From Segatella copri (lineage in GTDB: Bacteria; Bacteroidota; Bacteroidia; Bacteroidales; Bacteroidaceae): a stretch of 64,000 bases of DNA. The translations under genes and the position numbers were made by a program. This document shows, piece after piece, positions 1 to 9,406 of the stretch (position 1 is the stretch's first letter; every line of letters begins with the position of its first letter). The DNA lies in NCBI RefSeq assembly GCF_002224675.1, contig NZ_NMPZ01000004.1, forward strand, positions 113,890-177,889, in the 5' to 3' direction. The notes below the pieces were generated by a model. The model did no database searches and was not told the origin of the DNA. It worked only from the letters and a program-made list of their open reading frames with translations.

Positions 1-92
1 TGAAAATCCTGAGCCGCTTTTTGTAACTTGGGGGGGCTATAGATTATGGATAAGTGCTGCGGAAGTTGGGTGTGCAAATCTTATAAAGTGTG

Positions 93-686
93 ATGAACTC
101 AGAAGAACAAATTCTTTATGAACAACTGAAGGCTGGTAATGAGAGTGCATATGGCATTCTTTACAGGAACCATTATGCCATATTGTGTCATTTTGCCAAT
201 TTCTATCTACATGATAGATTTTCTGCAGAATCTGTTGTGGAAGATGTTATCTACCACTTATGGGAAAACCGTGAAAGTTTGAATATCACCAAATCCATCA
301 GAAGCTATTTAGTAACGGCAGTAAGGAACAAGTGTCTTGACACGCTTAAGCTCAAGAGAAACCAAAATGAAAAGCCCATATCTAGCTTATCGGATAAAGC
401 TGGTTATTATATGGATAGCCAAACTGCCGGTGATTCTCCTTATGGAACTCTTCTTTCCAAAGAGCTGGAGGAAAAAGTCATCCAGGCGATCGAAGAGCTT
501 CCCGTCGAATGCAGGCAGGTGTTCATAAAAAGCAGAATGGAAAACAAGAAAAATAAGGAAATTGCAGACGAATTAGGCATTTCTGTCAATACAGTAAAGT
601 ATCATCTCAAGAATGCGCTCAAGATATTGCGAGAGAAACTGGAGCACTATCTGATAGCTTTATCCTTATTTTTGTTAATGAACTGA
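93..686 (+). CDS. ECF RNA polymerase sigma factor (FecI/RpoE type)
   Basis: A small sigma-70 family protein of about 197 residues. Region 2 spans roughly residues 15-90 (YRNHYAILCHFA, then VRNKCLDTLK) and region 4 roughly 130-180 (LPVECRQVF, then a helix-turn-helix around NKEIADELGISVNTVKYHL). It should direct RNA polymerase to promoters of the adjoining nutrient-uptake locus once released by the FecR protein encoded next. The frame begins GTG-ATG; the ATG at 93 is preferred over the GTG at 90. The fecR gene follows after 66 bases, and susC and susD after that, which is the usual FecI-FecR-SusC-SusD order. The C-terminus is hydrophobic (LIALSLFLLMN), which is a little unusual. No promoter is recognisable in the 90 bases before it. 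Confidence 0.93.
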   Translation: MNSEEQILYEQLKAGNESAYGILYRNHYAILCHFANFYLHDRFSAESVVEDVIYHLWENRESLNITKSIRSYLVTAVRNKCLDTLKLKRNQNEKPISSLSDKAGYYMDSQTAGDSPYGTLLSKELEEKVIQAIEELPVECRQVFIKSRMENKKNKEIADELGISVNTVKYHLKNALKILREKLEHYLIALSLFLLMN

Positions 687-702
687 AAAAGATATTTTTT
701 TA

Positions 703-739
703 ACTACACTTCTTTACCAGAACATCGTCAATAAGCAAA
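703..739 (+). promoter_or_regulatory. Putative ECF-sigma promoter of fecR
   Basis: ACTAC at 703-707, a 17-base spacer, then TCGTC at 725-729 continuing as ATAAGCAAA. The same arrangement with the same spacer length occurs before the SusC gene. CGTC is a common -10 core for ECF sigma factors, so this is inferred to be the target of the sigma factor encoded at 93-686. The fecR start lies 14 bases past the conserved block. Confidence 0.6.
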
Positions 740-752
740 ACGTATCAAGAAT

Positions 753-1778
753 ATGAACAAAATACAATTTGAAGAATTAGCTATAAGATATTTTACCGGT
801 AATCTCGATTCAGAAGGTATCCTTCTTCTTGAAGACGAAATCCGACAGTCTGAGGAAGCTAAAAAAACATTTGATGAACTGAAGGAAATATGGGCAGCCA
901 GTACTACCCAGGAAGAGTTGGACAGCTACGACTACAAGGCTGCCTACCAGCGTTTCTTGCATAAGATTTCAGAAGATTCAGATGAAACAGATGAGGATCA
1001 GAAGGAAGAGAATCCTCGTTTCTACCATATATATAGGTGGATTGGCGGTATCGCAGCCTCACTCCTTATATTGTTTGGAGCAACCTATCTGTCTTATCAG
1101 CAGGGACAGAAGAATCTGCAGAACACCTTTGCTGATATCGTTGTTGCCACCCCTAATGGCTCCAGTACCAGTGTTAACTTGCCGGACGGCTCTATTGTGA
1201 AGCTTAATGGAGGTTCCAGGATTTCATATTCACAGGGATATGGAGTGGATAGCCGTATCGTCAATATAGAAGGTGAAGGGTATTTTGAGGTCAAGAAGGA
1301 TAGTACCAAGCCATTTATCGTCAACTCTGCCAACATCATCGTCAAGGTGTTGGGTACAAAGTTCAACTTCTGTGATTACCCAAAGGAGACACAGGCTCTT
1401 GTGGCTCTTGATGAAGGCAAGGTGAATATGACATGCATTGAATCTAAGCAGGAAATCACCTTGCTTCCGAATCAGCATGTGGTTTTTGACAAGAAAACTG
1501 GTGCTATGACACTACTGGATACAAAAACTCTGGCTAATAAATGTCAGTGGACCAAAGGTATCATTGCCTTTAATGGCGAGTCTCTCAAGGACATAGCAGC
1601 TGTATTGGAAAGATGCTATTCTATCAAATTCAAGATATCTCCATCTAAGCAAAACTCACTCCATTTTTATGGTGTTTTTTACAGAAACAGTCAAAATGTG
1701 TATGATATCATGGAGGCGCTTGCTGCAACAGGAAAGTTCACCTATAAAATAAGTGGTAAGACTATCATTATTCAGTAG
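753..1778 (+). CDS. FecR-family anti-sigma factor
   Basis: A 341-residue inner-membrane regulator. The cytoplasmic N-terminal part (about 1-90) should bind the sigma factor. One membrane segment lies near residues 95-114 (IGGIAASLLILFGATYLSY). A periplasmic FecR domain follows (about 130-210, with VNLPDGSIVKLNGGSRISY and IEGEGYFEV), then a C-terminal STN-like half (GIIAFNGESLKDIAAVLERCY) typical of Bacteroidetes FecR proteins. In known systems the periplasmic part senses the signalling domain of the loaded outer-membrane receptor and releases the sigma factor; the receptor encoded next carries such a domain. Length and context fit the family well. Confidence 0.93.
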   Translation: MNKIQFEELAIRYFTGNLDSEGILLLEDEIRQSEEAKKTFDELKEIWAASTTQEELDSYDYKAAYQRFLHKISEDSDETDEDQKEENPRFYHIYRWIGGIAASLLILFGATYLSYQQGQKNLQNTFADIVVATPNGSSTSVNLPDGSIVKLNGGSRISYSQGYGVDSRIVNIEGEGYFEVKKDSTKPFIVNSANIIVKVLGTKFNFCDYPKETQALVALDEGKVNMTCIESKQEITLLPNQHVVFDKKTGAMTLLDTKTLANKCQWTKGIIAFNGESLKDIAAVLERCYSIKFKISPSKQNSLHFYGVFYRNSQNVYDIMEALAATGKFTYKISGKTIIIQ

Positions 1779-1823
1779 GAAATTGAGGAAAAAAATGTTT
1801 TTTTAGAAAAAATGTGCTTTCTC

Positions 1824-1860
1824 ACTACCCATTTTGCAAAATACGTCGTCTATAAGCCAA
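1824..1860 (+). promoter_or_regulatory. Putative ECF-sigma promoter of susC-like gene
   Basis: ACTAC at 1824-1828 and TCGTC at 1846-1850 are separated by exactly 17 bases, and the block continues TATAAGCCAA. It matches the element before fecR at 703-739 in both boxes, spacing and 11 of the 12 downstream positions counted without the variable bases. The start codon of the receptor gene lies 27 bases past it. Confidence 0.62.
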
Positions 1861-1887
1861 ATTTAGCAACAACAATTAACAACTTAA

Positions 1888-4800
1888 ATGAAATTTGTTA
1901 TGGATAAAAGACAAATCTTTCTAACTGCTGCTGCCTTGTGCTTGAACATGAGCATTTCGGCTCAGAGCGTGAATTTGCAGAATGTCACGGTAAAGCAGGC
2001 ACTTAACAAGTTGCAGCAGACTTGCGGCTATTCTTTTGTTTATGAAGCAAAAGACCTAAACACCAGCAAACGTGTTTCAGTCAATGCATCCAATTGTGCA
2101 GAAGCTATTGGACAAGTCCTTAGAGGTCAAGGTGTAACCTATACCTTGAAAGGAAAAAATGTCATTATTTCAAAGGCTTCTATCAAGCATCAAGGTGCTC
2201 AACAGGTGGGAAACCAGCGACGTGTAAAAGGTGTCATCAAGGACGGAAACGGCGAACCTATCATTGGTGCTACCGTTAGAGTAAAGGGGCATGAGAGCAC
2301 TGGAACAATCTCTGACTTGGATGGTAATTTCTCGCTGGAAGTATCTCCAGGTGATGAGTTGGAAGTTTCTTATGTAGGTTACAGTACAAAACTCATCAAG
2401 ACAGGCAACTCATCATCGCTCAGCGTGATCATGAAGGAAGACAATAAGTCTCTTGAGGAGATTGTTGTGGTGGGTTACGGTACGCAGAAGAAAGTTTCTG
2501 TAACTGGTTCCATGGCATCTACCAAGGGTGATGACCTGGCTGCTGTTCCTACTCCTAACATTACCAATACATTGGCTGGCCGTCTTCCTGGTCTTATCTC
2601 TTACAACCGCAGTGGTGAGCCGGGTTACGATGACGCTGGTCTTCTGATTCGTGGTGCCAGTACAATCGGCAATGCATCTCCTTTGCTGGTTGTGGATGGC
2701 GTGGCTGACCGCGCCGGTTCTTTGGGACGTCTGGATCCTAATGATATTGAGAGTATCACCATCTTGAAGGATGCATCGGCTGCTATCTACGGTTCCCGAG
2801 CAGCCAATGGTGTCATTCTGGTAACCACCAAACGTGGTTCAAAGGGTGATCTCAAGGTTCAATATACTGGTAATGTGGGTGTCAGCTCTCCTACTGTATT
2901 ACCTGAGATGTGTAACTCATGGCAGTATGCAGAGTTGCTGAATGAAATCACTCCAGGTAAGTATTCTGCAGAAGAAATTCAGAAGTTCAAGGATGGAAGT
3001 GATCCCTTGAACTATCCTAATATTGATGCATTTGACCTGATGCTCAAGCCTGCTGTTCAAACCCAGCACAATGTTTCTGCCAGTGGTGGAGGTAAGACGG
3101 TATCATATTATGTTTCACTTGGCTATCAGTATCAAGACAACTATTACAAGAATAGTGCCAGCAATTATAATCAGTATAACTTAAGATCGAACATAGATAT
3201 CACTCCTTCGGATCTTTTGAAGTTCAGCGTGAATGTTGCCTTCCGACAGGAAGACCGCAACTCTCCTGTTACCGGTTCTGAGGATATCTGGCGTTATCTT
3301 ATCAAATATAATCCGATGGTGAATGTCTGGTATCCTGGTACCAACTATGGTACGGTATCTTCCAAGCAGGATAACTTCGCACCTGCCACCGGTATGGATG
3401 ATACAATGGGGTATCAGCGCGACCGTCGTTCTTATCTGAATGCTGATCTCACCATGCATCTGGAGATGCCTTGGTTGGCAAAGGGTCTCTCTGCCGATGC
3501 AGGATTCTATGTGGACCGTTCTGATGTATTCTATAAGAATTTCCAGAAGAAGTTCTATCTCTATTCGTATGAGAACAATGACTATGTTCCTGTACAGCAA
3601 GGTCAGAATGTCCTGTCTGAGAATATGCATCAGACCTTGGGTATCACCATGAATGCCCGAATCAATTACAAGCGTACATTCAATTTGGTTCACAATGTTA
3701 GTGCGTTTGTTGCGTGGGAGCAATACAAGAGCCGCTATGACTATCTCTCTGGTCGTCGCCAGGACTTTGTTTCTACTTCCATTGATGAGCTCTTCGCAGG
3801 AGATTCCAATTCAGCAACCAATGACGGAACTGCATCCGAAACAGCCCGTCTCAACTACTTTGGTCGTGTAGATTACGACTATGCAGGCAAGTATCTCTTC
3901 CAGTTCAACTGGCGTTATGACGGTTCCGAGAATTTCCCTAAGGGTAACCGCTTCGGTTTCTTCCCTGGTGTATCCATGGGTTGGCGCATTTCAGAGGAGA
4001 AGTTCTGGAAAGAACACGTCAAGTGGATGGACTACCTCAAACTGCGTGCTTCATGGGGCCAGATGGGTAATGACAAGGTTTCCGCATTCCAGTATGTAAC
4101 TGCCTATACATTCAGCAACCCTGGCGTGTTTGGTGCCAATGGCGGAAAAGCAAATACAGGTTTGCGTCTCAACCGTACGGCCAACCCTAACATTACATGG
4201 GAGGTGGCTGATACCTGGAACGTGGGTATCGAGTCTAATTTCCTTGATTACTTCAACTTTGAGGGTGACTTCTTCGTAACCAAGCGAAGCAATATCCTGA
4301 CTGCCAGAAATGCAGCTATTCCAGAGTATGCCGGTCTTTCGCTTCCAGATGAGAACATCGGTAAATGTAAGAGCATAGGAACTGAGTTTACCCTTGGCTA
4401 CAATCGTCAGCTCAACAAGGACTGGGGACTTCACCTGAGTGGTAACTTCAGCTATAGCCATGGTACAATTGATTATATTGACGAGCCTGCAGAAACCTTG
4501 GAATGGCAGCGCCGTACTGGTAAGACCATCGGTACGCAGGGCAGCAATTATCTGATGTATGAGTCTATAGGTATTTTCCGTACTCAGGACGATCTTGATT
4601 CCTATCCTCATCTTTCTGATGCACGTGTTGGTGATGTCAAGTTCAGAGATGTGAATGGTGATAAGAAAATCGACGGTGATGACAAGGTTAGAATGGACAA
4701 GCCTGCTGTACCTGAAATCATGTATGGCATCAACCTCGGTACCACCTACAAGAACTGGAGTCTGAACATGCTGTGGCAGGGTGCAGCCCGTGTATGGCAA

Positions 4801-5193
4801 TATACCTTCATGGAGGCTGGTATCATCGGTAACTTTACCAAGGATTTCTATGACAACCGCTGGACGGAAGACAATCCAAATGCCAAATATCCTCGTACCT
4901 ATAACCGTGATGCAACGGTTACTGGTGGTGGTAACTATCGTAACTCTTTCTGGCTCAACAATGCATCATATCTGCGCTTGAAGAGCATTGAATTGGCATA
5001 CAACTGTCCTAAGAGCTGGTTCAAGGGCACTCCAATATCAGGTGTCCGCCTCTGCTTGACGGGTTATAACCTTCTTACCTTTACTGGTATCAAGAATATC
5101 GACCCTGAGACACAGGAGAACAGTCAGGGATGGGCTGCATGGAACACTCCACAGTCTAAAGTGTACAATTTCGGAATTAACGTCACATTTTAA
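1888..5193 (+). CDS. SusC/RagA-family TonB-dependent outer-membrane receptor with STN domain
   Basis: A 1101-residue outer-membrane transporter for large nutrients, energised by TonB. Order of parts: signal peptide (cleavage near SISA-QS, about residue 26), STN signalling domain (about 28-95, VNLQNVTVKQALNKLQQ and YTLKGKNVIIS), carboxypeptidase-regulatory-like domain (about 110-185, GEPIIGATVRVKG), plug with the SusC signature (EEIVVVGYGTQKK, then LLVVDG and YGSRAANGVILVTTK), and a long beta-barrel ending in F. The STN domain ties it to the FecR/sigma pair upstream, so it is probably both importer and sensor. A SusD partner follows after 11 bases. The start is ATG at 1888; an ATG at 1900 is an alternative. 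Substrate cannot be read from the sequence. Confidence 0.96.
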   Translation: MKFVMDKRQIFLTAAALCLNMSISAQSVNLQNVTVKQALNKLQQTCGYSFVYEAKDLNTSKRVSVNASNCAEAIGQVLRGQGVTYTLKGKNVIISKASIKHQGAQQVGNQRRVKGVIKDGNGEPIIGATVRVKGHESTGTISDLDGNFSLEVSPGDELEVSYVGYSTKLIKTGNSSSLSVIMKEDNKSLEEIVVVGYGTQKKVSVTGSMASTKGDDLAAVPTPNITNTLAGRLPGLISYNRSGEPGYDDAGLLIRGASTIGNASPLLVVDGVADRAGSLGRLDPNDIESITILKDASAAIYGSRAANGVILVTTKRGSKGDLKVQYTGNVGVSSPTVLPEMCNSWQYAELLNEITPGKYSAEEIQKFKDGSDPLNYPNIDAFDLMLKPAVQTQHNVSASGGGKTVSYYVSLGYQYQDNYYKNSASNYNQYNLRSNIDITPSDLLKFSVNVAFRQEDRNSPVTGSEDIWRYLIKYNPMVNVWYPGTNYGTVSSKQDNFAPATGMDDTMGYQRDRRSYLNADLTMHLEMPWLAKGLSADAGFYVDRSDVFYKNFQKKFYLYSYENNDYVPVQQGQNVLSENMHQTLGITMNARINYKRTFNLVHNVSAFVAWEQYKSRYDYLSGRRQDFVSTSIDELFAGDSNSATNDGTASETARLNYFGRVDYDYAGKYLFQFNWRYDGSENFPKGNRFGFFPGVSMGWRISEEKFWKEHVKWMDYLKLRASWGQMGNDKVSAFQYVTAYTFSNPGVFGANGGKANTGLRLNRTANPNITWEVADTWNVGIESNFLDYFNFEGDFFVTKRSNILTARNAAIPEYAGLSLPDENIGKCKSIGTEFTLGYNRQLNKDWGLHLSGNFSYSHGTIDYIDEPAETLEWQRRTGKTIGTQGSNYLMYESIGIFRTQDDLDSYPHLSDARVGDVKFRDVNGDKKIDGDDKVRMDKPAVPEIMYGINLGTTYKNWSLNMLWQGAARVWQYTFMEAGIIGNFTKDFYDNRWTEDNPNAKYPRTYNRDATVTGGGNYRNSFWLNNASYLRLKSIELAYNCPKSWFKGTPISGVRLCLTGYNLLTFTGIKNIDPETQENSQGWAAWNTPQSKVYNFGINVTF

Positions 5194-5204
5194 TTAGAAG
5201 AATT

Positions 5205-6965
5205 ATGAAACTATATATTAAGTACCTTACTATAGGATTGATGGCTACCACGATGTTGGCTTCATGTGCTGATATCCTGGACAAAAAGCCTTTGACTGAA
5301 ATCTCTGACAATGACCTCTGGTCGGATCCGGCTCTCTTGAAGGCTTTCGTCAATTCAAGATATAATCAGGTGGGAGTAAATGGCGCAGAATCCATGCAAA
5401 GTTCAATCGTAGATGAGACCGAACTTACCTGGTTGCGCGGTTGTGAAACCCATAACTTTGCCCGTCTAAGTCCTACAGACCTGGGTAGAATGAATGGTGC
5501 CTGGTGGGGATGGGACAATCGTTCCTGGAGTACCAAATGGACTAATATTTCCAACTGCAACATCTTCTTTGAGCGTGTGGACAATGTAGCTTTCACTGAC
5601 GAGACTGAAAAGACGAAGTTGGTGGGACAGGTACGATTCATCCGTGCCTTTGAGTATTGGGATCTTATTGCCAGATGGGGTGCCATGCCTATCATTACCA
5701 AGAGCTTTTCTATCAACGATCGTGAAGAAATTGTAGGACAGAAGCGCAATACGTATAAGGAATGTATTGATTTCCTGGTTAGCGAATTGGATCAGGCTGC
5801 CAAGGAATTGCCGGCTAACTGGAGTGGGGATGACTATGGACGAGCAACCAGCGTTGCCGCTTTGGCTCTCAAGTCCCGTATCCTGCTTTATGCTGCCAGT
5901 CCTCTTATGAATGAGGATGTCAAGATACCAGAGGTAGGCTATACTACCCCAGAACCTGACAGATGGCAGAAGGCTGCCAAGGCTGCAACAGAAGCACTGG
6001 ATGCTGCACAGAATGCCGGATATGAGCTTTATAACCTGAATGGTGATCCTTCCAAGAATTATCAGTTGATATTCATGGACAACACAGCTGCCAACAAGGA
6101 AACACTGTTTGCCCGCATGGGTACCAGCAGCGCTGATGGTGAAAGCATCTCCAGCTGCGATCAGTACAACAATCCTAACGGCTATGGTGGATGGGGAGGC
6201 AACTGTCCTTTGCAGGAGCTGGTGGATGCCTATGAAGTGGTAAAGGATGGCGTTGCCAGCAAGTTTGACTGGAACAATCCGGAAGAAAAGGCAAATCCTT
6301 ATGCCAACCGTGATCCTAGATTCTATGCCACCATCTTATATGATGGAGCCAAGTGGATGACCAGAAATGTGGAAACCTACTTCGATGTTGACGGCAATGG
6401 CAATATCACTGGTGGTGGAAAAGACACCAAGTTTGGCAATGACAGTTGGAATGCTTCACCAACGGGCTACAATATGAAGAAGTTTATGGATGAGGGATAT
6501 GCCTTGAACTCATGGAACTTCTGTGCCCGAAACTGGATCCACCTCCGTATGGCAGAGTTATATCTAAACAAGGCAGAAGCGCTATATTACACAGGTGACG
6601 AAGAAGGTGCTAGAGAAGCATTGAAGCCAGTAAGACAGCGTGCAGGAATGCCTGCTGTCACAGCTACAGGTACTGATCTGCTGGAGGCTATTAAGAATGA
6701 GCGCCGCATAGAATTCGCTTTTGAGGAGCATCGCTACTTTGATGTACGTCGCTGGAAGGAAGCTCCTAAATACTTCGGTTCTACCGTTCATGCCATCACT
6801 ATCAAGAAATATCCTGATGGAAAGAAGACATATGAGGTGGATAAGTTGAGAAGTGATGTGGGTGGTGACCGTAAATGGGATGACAAGATGTACTGGTTGC
6901 CTATCCCGAAGTCTGAGATGGATAAGAATCCAAATCTTGTTCAGAATCCTGGATATAACAAGTAA
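5205..6965 (+). CDS. SusD/RagB-family nutrient-binding lipoprotein
   Basis: A 586-residue surface lipoprotein that caps the SusC pore and binds substrate. The signal peptide ends in a lipobox (MLASC, Cys21). The SusD fold is indicated by TPR-like segments (VGQVRFIRAFEYWDLIARWG), the ALKSRILLYAASPL motif and the conserved C-terminal stretch LEAIKNERRIEFAFEEHRYFDVRRWK. It is translationally close to susC (11 bases) and is surely co-transcribed. Aromatic residues that would contact the glycan cannot be assigned without a structure. Confidence 0.95.
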   Translation: MKLYIKYLTIGLMATTMLASCADILDKKPLTEISDNDLWSDPALLKAFVNSRYNQVGVNGAESMQSSIVDETELTWLRGCETHNFARLSPTDLGRMNGAWWGWDNRSWSTKWTNISNCNIFFERVDNVAFTDETEKTKLVGQVRFIRAFEYWDLIARWGAMPIITKSFSINDREEIVGQKRNTYKECIDFLVSELDQAAKELPANWSGDDYGRATSVAALALKSRILLYAASPLMNEDVKIPEVGYTTPEPDRWQKAAKAATEALDAAQNAGYELYNLNGDPSKNYQLIFMDNTAANKETLFARMGTSSADGESISSCDQYNNPNGYGGWGGNCPLQELVDAYEVVKDGVASKFDWNNPEEKANPYANRDPRFYATILYDGAKWMTRNVETYFDVDGNGNITGGGKDTKFGNDSWNASPTGYNMKKFMDEGYALNSWNFCARNWIHLRMAELYLNKAEALYYTGDEEGAREALKPVRQRAGMPAVTATGTDLLEAIKNERRIEFAFEEHRYFDVRRWKEAPKYFGSTVHAITIKKYPDGKKTYEVDKLRSDVGGDRKWDDKMYWLPIPKSEMDKNPNLVQNPGYNK

Positions 6966-7031
6966 ACATGTATCTTTATAAAGGAAACTGTCATAACTTT
7001 TGTTAGTTTGTTCATGGTTTTGGTTAATAGC

Positions 7032-7075
7032 GTCTGTGCCTAGGAGAAGCAAAGCTTCCGAGAGTGGGCACAGAC
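7032..7075. other. Nested hairpin in the 320-base susD-GH97 gap
   Basis: The gap 6966-7285 holds no convincing gene. GTCTGTGCC at 7032-7040 is repeated inverted and exactly at 7067-7075, and the loop contains a second stem GAAGC/GCTTC at 7046-7058. No T-run follows, so it is not a standard terminator. It may be a processing or stability element between susD and the glycosidase, since no -7 promoter element is obvious before 7286. Only tiny frames occur nearby, including a Trp-rich 13-codon one at 7151-7192, for which I see no support. Confidence 0.4.
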
Positions 7076-7285
7076 CCCACCTATGGGTTGGATAGTTGGG
7101 ATTGCTATGAACCAACAGTTACAGAGAAAGAGACAAAAGCTAATGCCAACATGTGGAGAATGCTAAATGATGTTTGGGATTATTGGTGGTGATTTGCCTT
7201 CTATTGTCCTTTTACATTGTCTGTGCTTACCAATAAGTGAGTATTTGCAAGCATTAAAATAAATCAAACCTAAGAAGGAAATAAT

Positions 7286-9286
7286 ATGAAGCAAAAAATG
7301 AGTATCGCTGGTATTTTGTTGCTTGCTGCTTTGGGTATGCAGGCTAACAGCTATACAGTGAAGTCGCCAGACGGTAAATTGGTAGTGAATGTTGCTTGTG
7401 AGGGAGGCAAGGCTTCCTACACGGTAGATTACAATGGCAAACAGATGCTGGGAACTTCGGCGCTCGGACTGGTTGCCAATTATGGGGATTTTTCAAAGGA
7501 TCTCACCATGGGCATCCTGAAGGGTGGGGAAGTGAAGCCGCTTGCCTACAAGATGACCCGTATCAAGAAGAGTGATATCCAGAAGGATGTGGTGGATGCT
7601 ACCATCGGTTTCCTCAACAGCAAGAAGGATTCCATGACCCTTCATCTTCATGTAAGCAACAACGACATCGCCTACAAGTATGAGATGAGCCGTCCTAAGA
7701 AGGATAATCCTAAGTCGGTGATTATATATAACGAGGTGAGCGGATTCAATTTCCCGGAGAAGACCACCACCTTCCTCTGTCCTCAGATTACTCCGATGAC
7801 CGGTTGGGAGCGCACCAAGCCATCTTACGAGGAAGAATATACTCCGGATGCTCCGATGAACGTGAAGTCGCAGTTCGGTGTGGGCTATACCTTCCCATGT
7901 CTCTTCAAGGTGGGCAGCGACGGATGGGTATTGGTCAGCGAAACCGGTGTGTCGAGCGCTTATCCAGGCTGCCGTCTTTCTGATTACGAGCCGGGCAAGG
8001 GCTATACCATCGCCTTCCCTCAGAAGGGTGAGAACAATGGCATCGGTTCTGAATATGCCGGTATCCCATTGCCGGGCGAGACTCCTTGGCGTACCATCAC
8101 CGTAGGTTCATCGCTGGCTCCTGTCGTAGAGACCACTATTCCTTACGATGTAGTTAAGCCATTGTATGAGGCAAGTCAGACTTACAAGCCTTCCCGTTAT
8201 ACCTGGAGCTGGCTCATCTGGCAGGACGGTTCCATCAACTATGATGACCAGGTGAAGATGGTGGATGTGGCTGCAGCCCAGGGTTACGAGGCGGTACTGG
8301 TAGATAACTGGTGGGACAAGCAGATTGGCAGAAAGCGCATCGAAGAGTTGAGCAAGTATGCCAAGAGCAAGAAGGTAAGCCTGATGCTCTGGTACAATTC
8401 TAACGGTTTCGAGAATGATGCTCCTCAGACACCTCGCCAGATTATGAACAATTCCATCGCCCGCAAGAAGGAGATGGCTTGGATGAAGAAGATTGGCGTG
8501 GTAGGCATCAAGGTGGATTTCTTCGGTGGCGACAAGCAGGAGACGATGAAGCTTTACGAGGATATCCTCAGCGATGCCAACGATTATGGCTTGGAGGTCA
8601 TCTTCCATGGCTGCACCATGCCTCGTGGCTGGGAGCGTATGTATCCTAACTATGTTTCGAGTGAGGCTGCCCTGGCTTCAGAGAATGTATATTTCACGGA
8701 TTATCATGCCAAGAAAGAGGCCTTCGAGATGACGATGCATCCGTTCTCAAGAAATGCCGTTGCCAGCTTCGACTGGGGTGGTGTGATGATGAACAAGTAT
8801 TTCTCTAAGGACAACAAGAGCCGCCACCAGCGTTATACCAGCGATGTGTTTGAGATGGCTACAGCCATCACCAATCAGAGCAGCGTAAACTGCATCTGTC
8901 TCTATCCTAACAATTTGCAGGATGTACCACAGTGGGAGTTGGATTGGCTCAAGAATGTACCAACTGCATGGGAGGATACCAAGTTTATTGCCGGTTATCC
9001 AACAAAGTATGCAGTAGTGGCTCGCAAGTCGAGTGTAGAGAATGGTTCCGGTGCTGCGCTTACTGCCGGCAGATGGTTTGTGGGCGGTCTGAATGCCACA
9101 GACAAGCCTCTGGCTCTAACCTTGGATTTGCCGATGTTTGCCGGTAAGACGGTGACTTATATCACCGACCAGCCAAAGAAGAAGGGCGATAAGTTCTTCA
9201 CTTCTGTCAAGAAGACCTTGAAGGTTGGAAAGAATGGTAAGGCAAAGGTGGTGATTCAGCCTAATGGCGGTATCATCATCGAATAA
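7286..9286 (+). CDS. Glycoside hydrolase family 97, secreted
   Basis: A 666-residue exported glycosidase acting on alpha-linked sugars in the periplasm. A signal peptide (MKQKMSIAGILLLAALGMQA) precedes the three GH97 parts: an N-terminal beta-sandwich (about 22-285, SPDGKLVVNVACEGGKASYTVD), the (beta/alpha)8 catalytic barrel (about 300-560, EAVLVDNWWDKQ, GIKVDFFGGDKQE) and a C-terminal beta domain. Asp411 in KVDFF sits where retaining GH97 enzymes (BtGH97b alpha-galactosidase) carry the nucleophile, with Glu460/Glu466 as candidates for acid/base; inverting SusB-type alpha-glucosidases lack that Asp. A retaining, perhaps galactosidase-like, activity is therefore inferred. It is probably the only enzyme of this locus in the window. 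Confidence 0.93.
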   Translation: MKQKMSIAGILLLAALGMQANSYTVKSPDGKLVVNVACEGGKASYTVDYNGKQMLGTSALGLVANYGDFSKDLTMGILKGGEVKPLAYKMTRIKKSDIQKDVVDATIGFLNSKKDSMTLHLHVSNNDIAYKYEMSRPKKDNPKSVIIYNEVSGFNFPEKTTTFLCPQITPMTGWERTKPSYEEEYTPDAPMNVKSQFGVGYTFPCLFKVGSDGWVLVSETGVSSAYPGCRLSDYEPGKGYTIAFPQKGENNGIGSEYAGIPLPGETPWRTITVGSSLAPVVETTIPYDVVKPLYEASQTYKPSRYTWSWLIWQDGSINYDDQVKMVDVAAAQGYEAVLVDNWWDKQIGRKRIEELSKYAKSKKVSLMLWYNSNGFENDAPQTPRQIMNNSIARKKEMAWMKKIGVVGIKVDFFGGDKQETMKLYEDILSDANDYGLEVIFHGCTMPRGWERMYPNYVSSEAALASENVYFTDYHAKKEAFEMTMHPFSRNAVASFDWGGVMMNKYFSKDNKSRHQRYTSDVFEMATAITNQSSVNCICLYPNNLQDVPQWELDWLKNVPTAWEDTKFIAGYPTKYAVVARKSSVENGSGAALTAGRWFVGGLNATDKPLALTLDLPMFAGKTVTYITDQPKKKGDKFFTSVKKTLKVGKNGKAKVVIQPNGGIIIE

Positions 9287-9406
9287 TCTTCATGTTTAAG
9301 GCTTCGATTGCCTACGTGAAAAAGTTTTTTCTCGAAAAAAGTATCAAAGTCTCATTTTTGCTTGAAAAATAGGCTTTAAATACTTGATATATAAGAAAAT
9401 AATAAA

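Noticed and set aside
3181..3723. 180-codon minus-strand frame inside the SusC-type gene
   Set aside because: Antisense to a well-supported receptor; composition is that of a shadow frame, with no motif.
4051..4800. 249-codon minus-strand frame inside the SusC-type gene
   Set aside because: Same reason: fully antisense to the beta-barrel coding sequence, no family features.
6582..7115. 177-codon minus-strand frame across the end of susD
   Set aside because: Mostly antisense to the conserved SusD C-terminus; no promoter or protein-like pattern in the remaining part.
7151..7192. 13-codon Trp-rich leader-peptide-like frame
   Set aside because: No hairpin set arranged as an attenuator follows, and no Trp-related gene is nearby.
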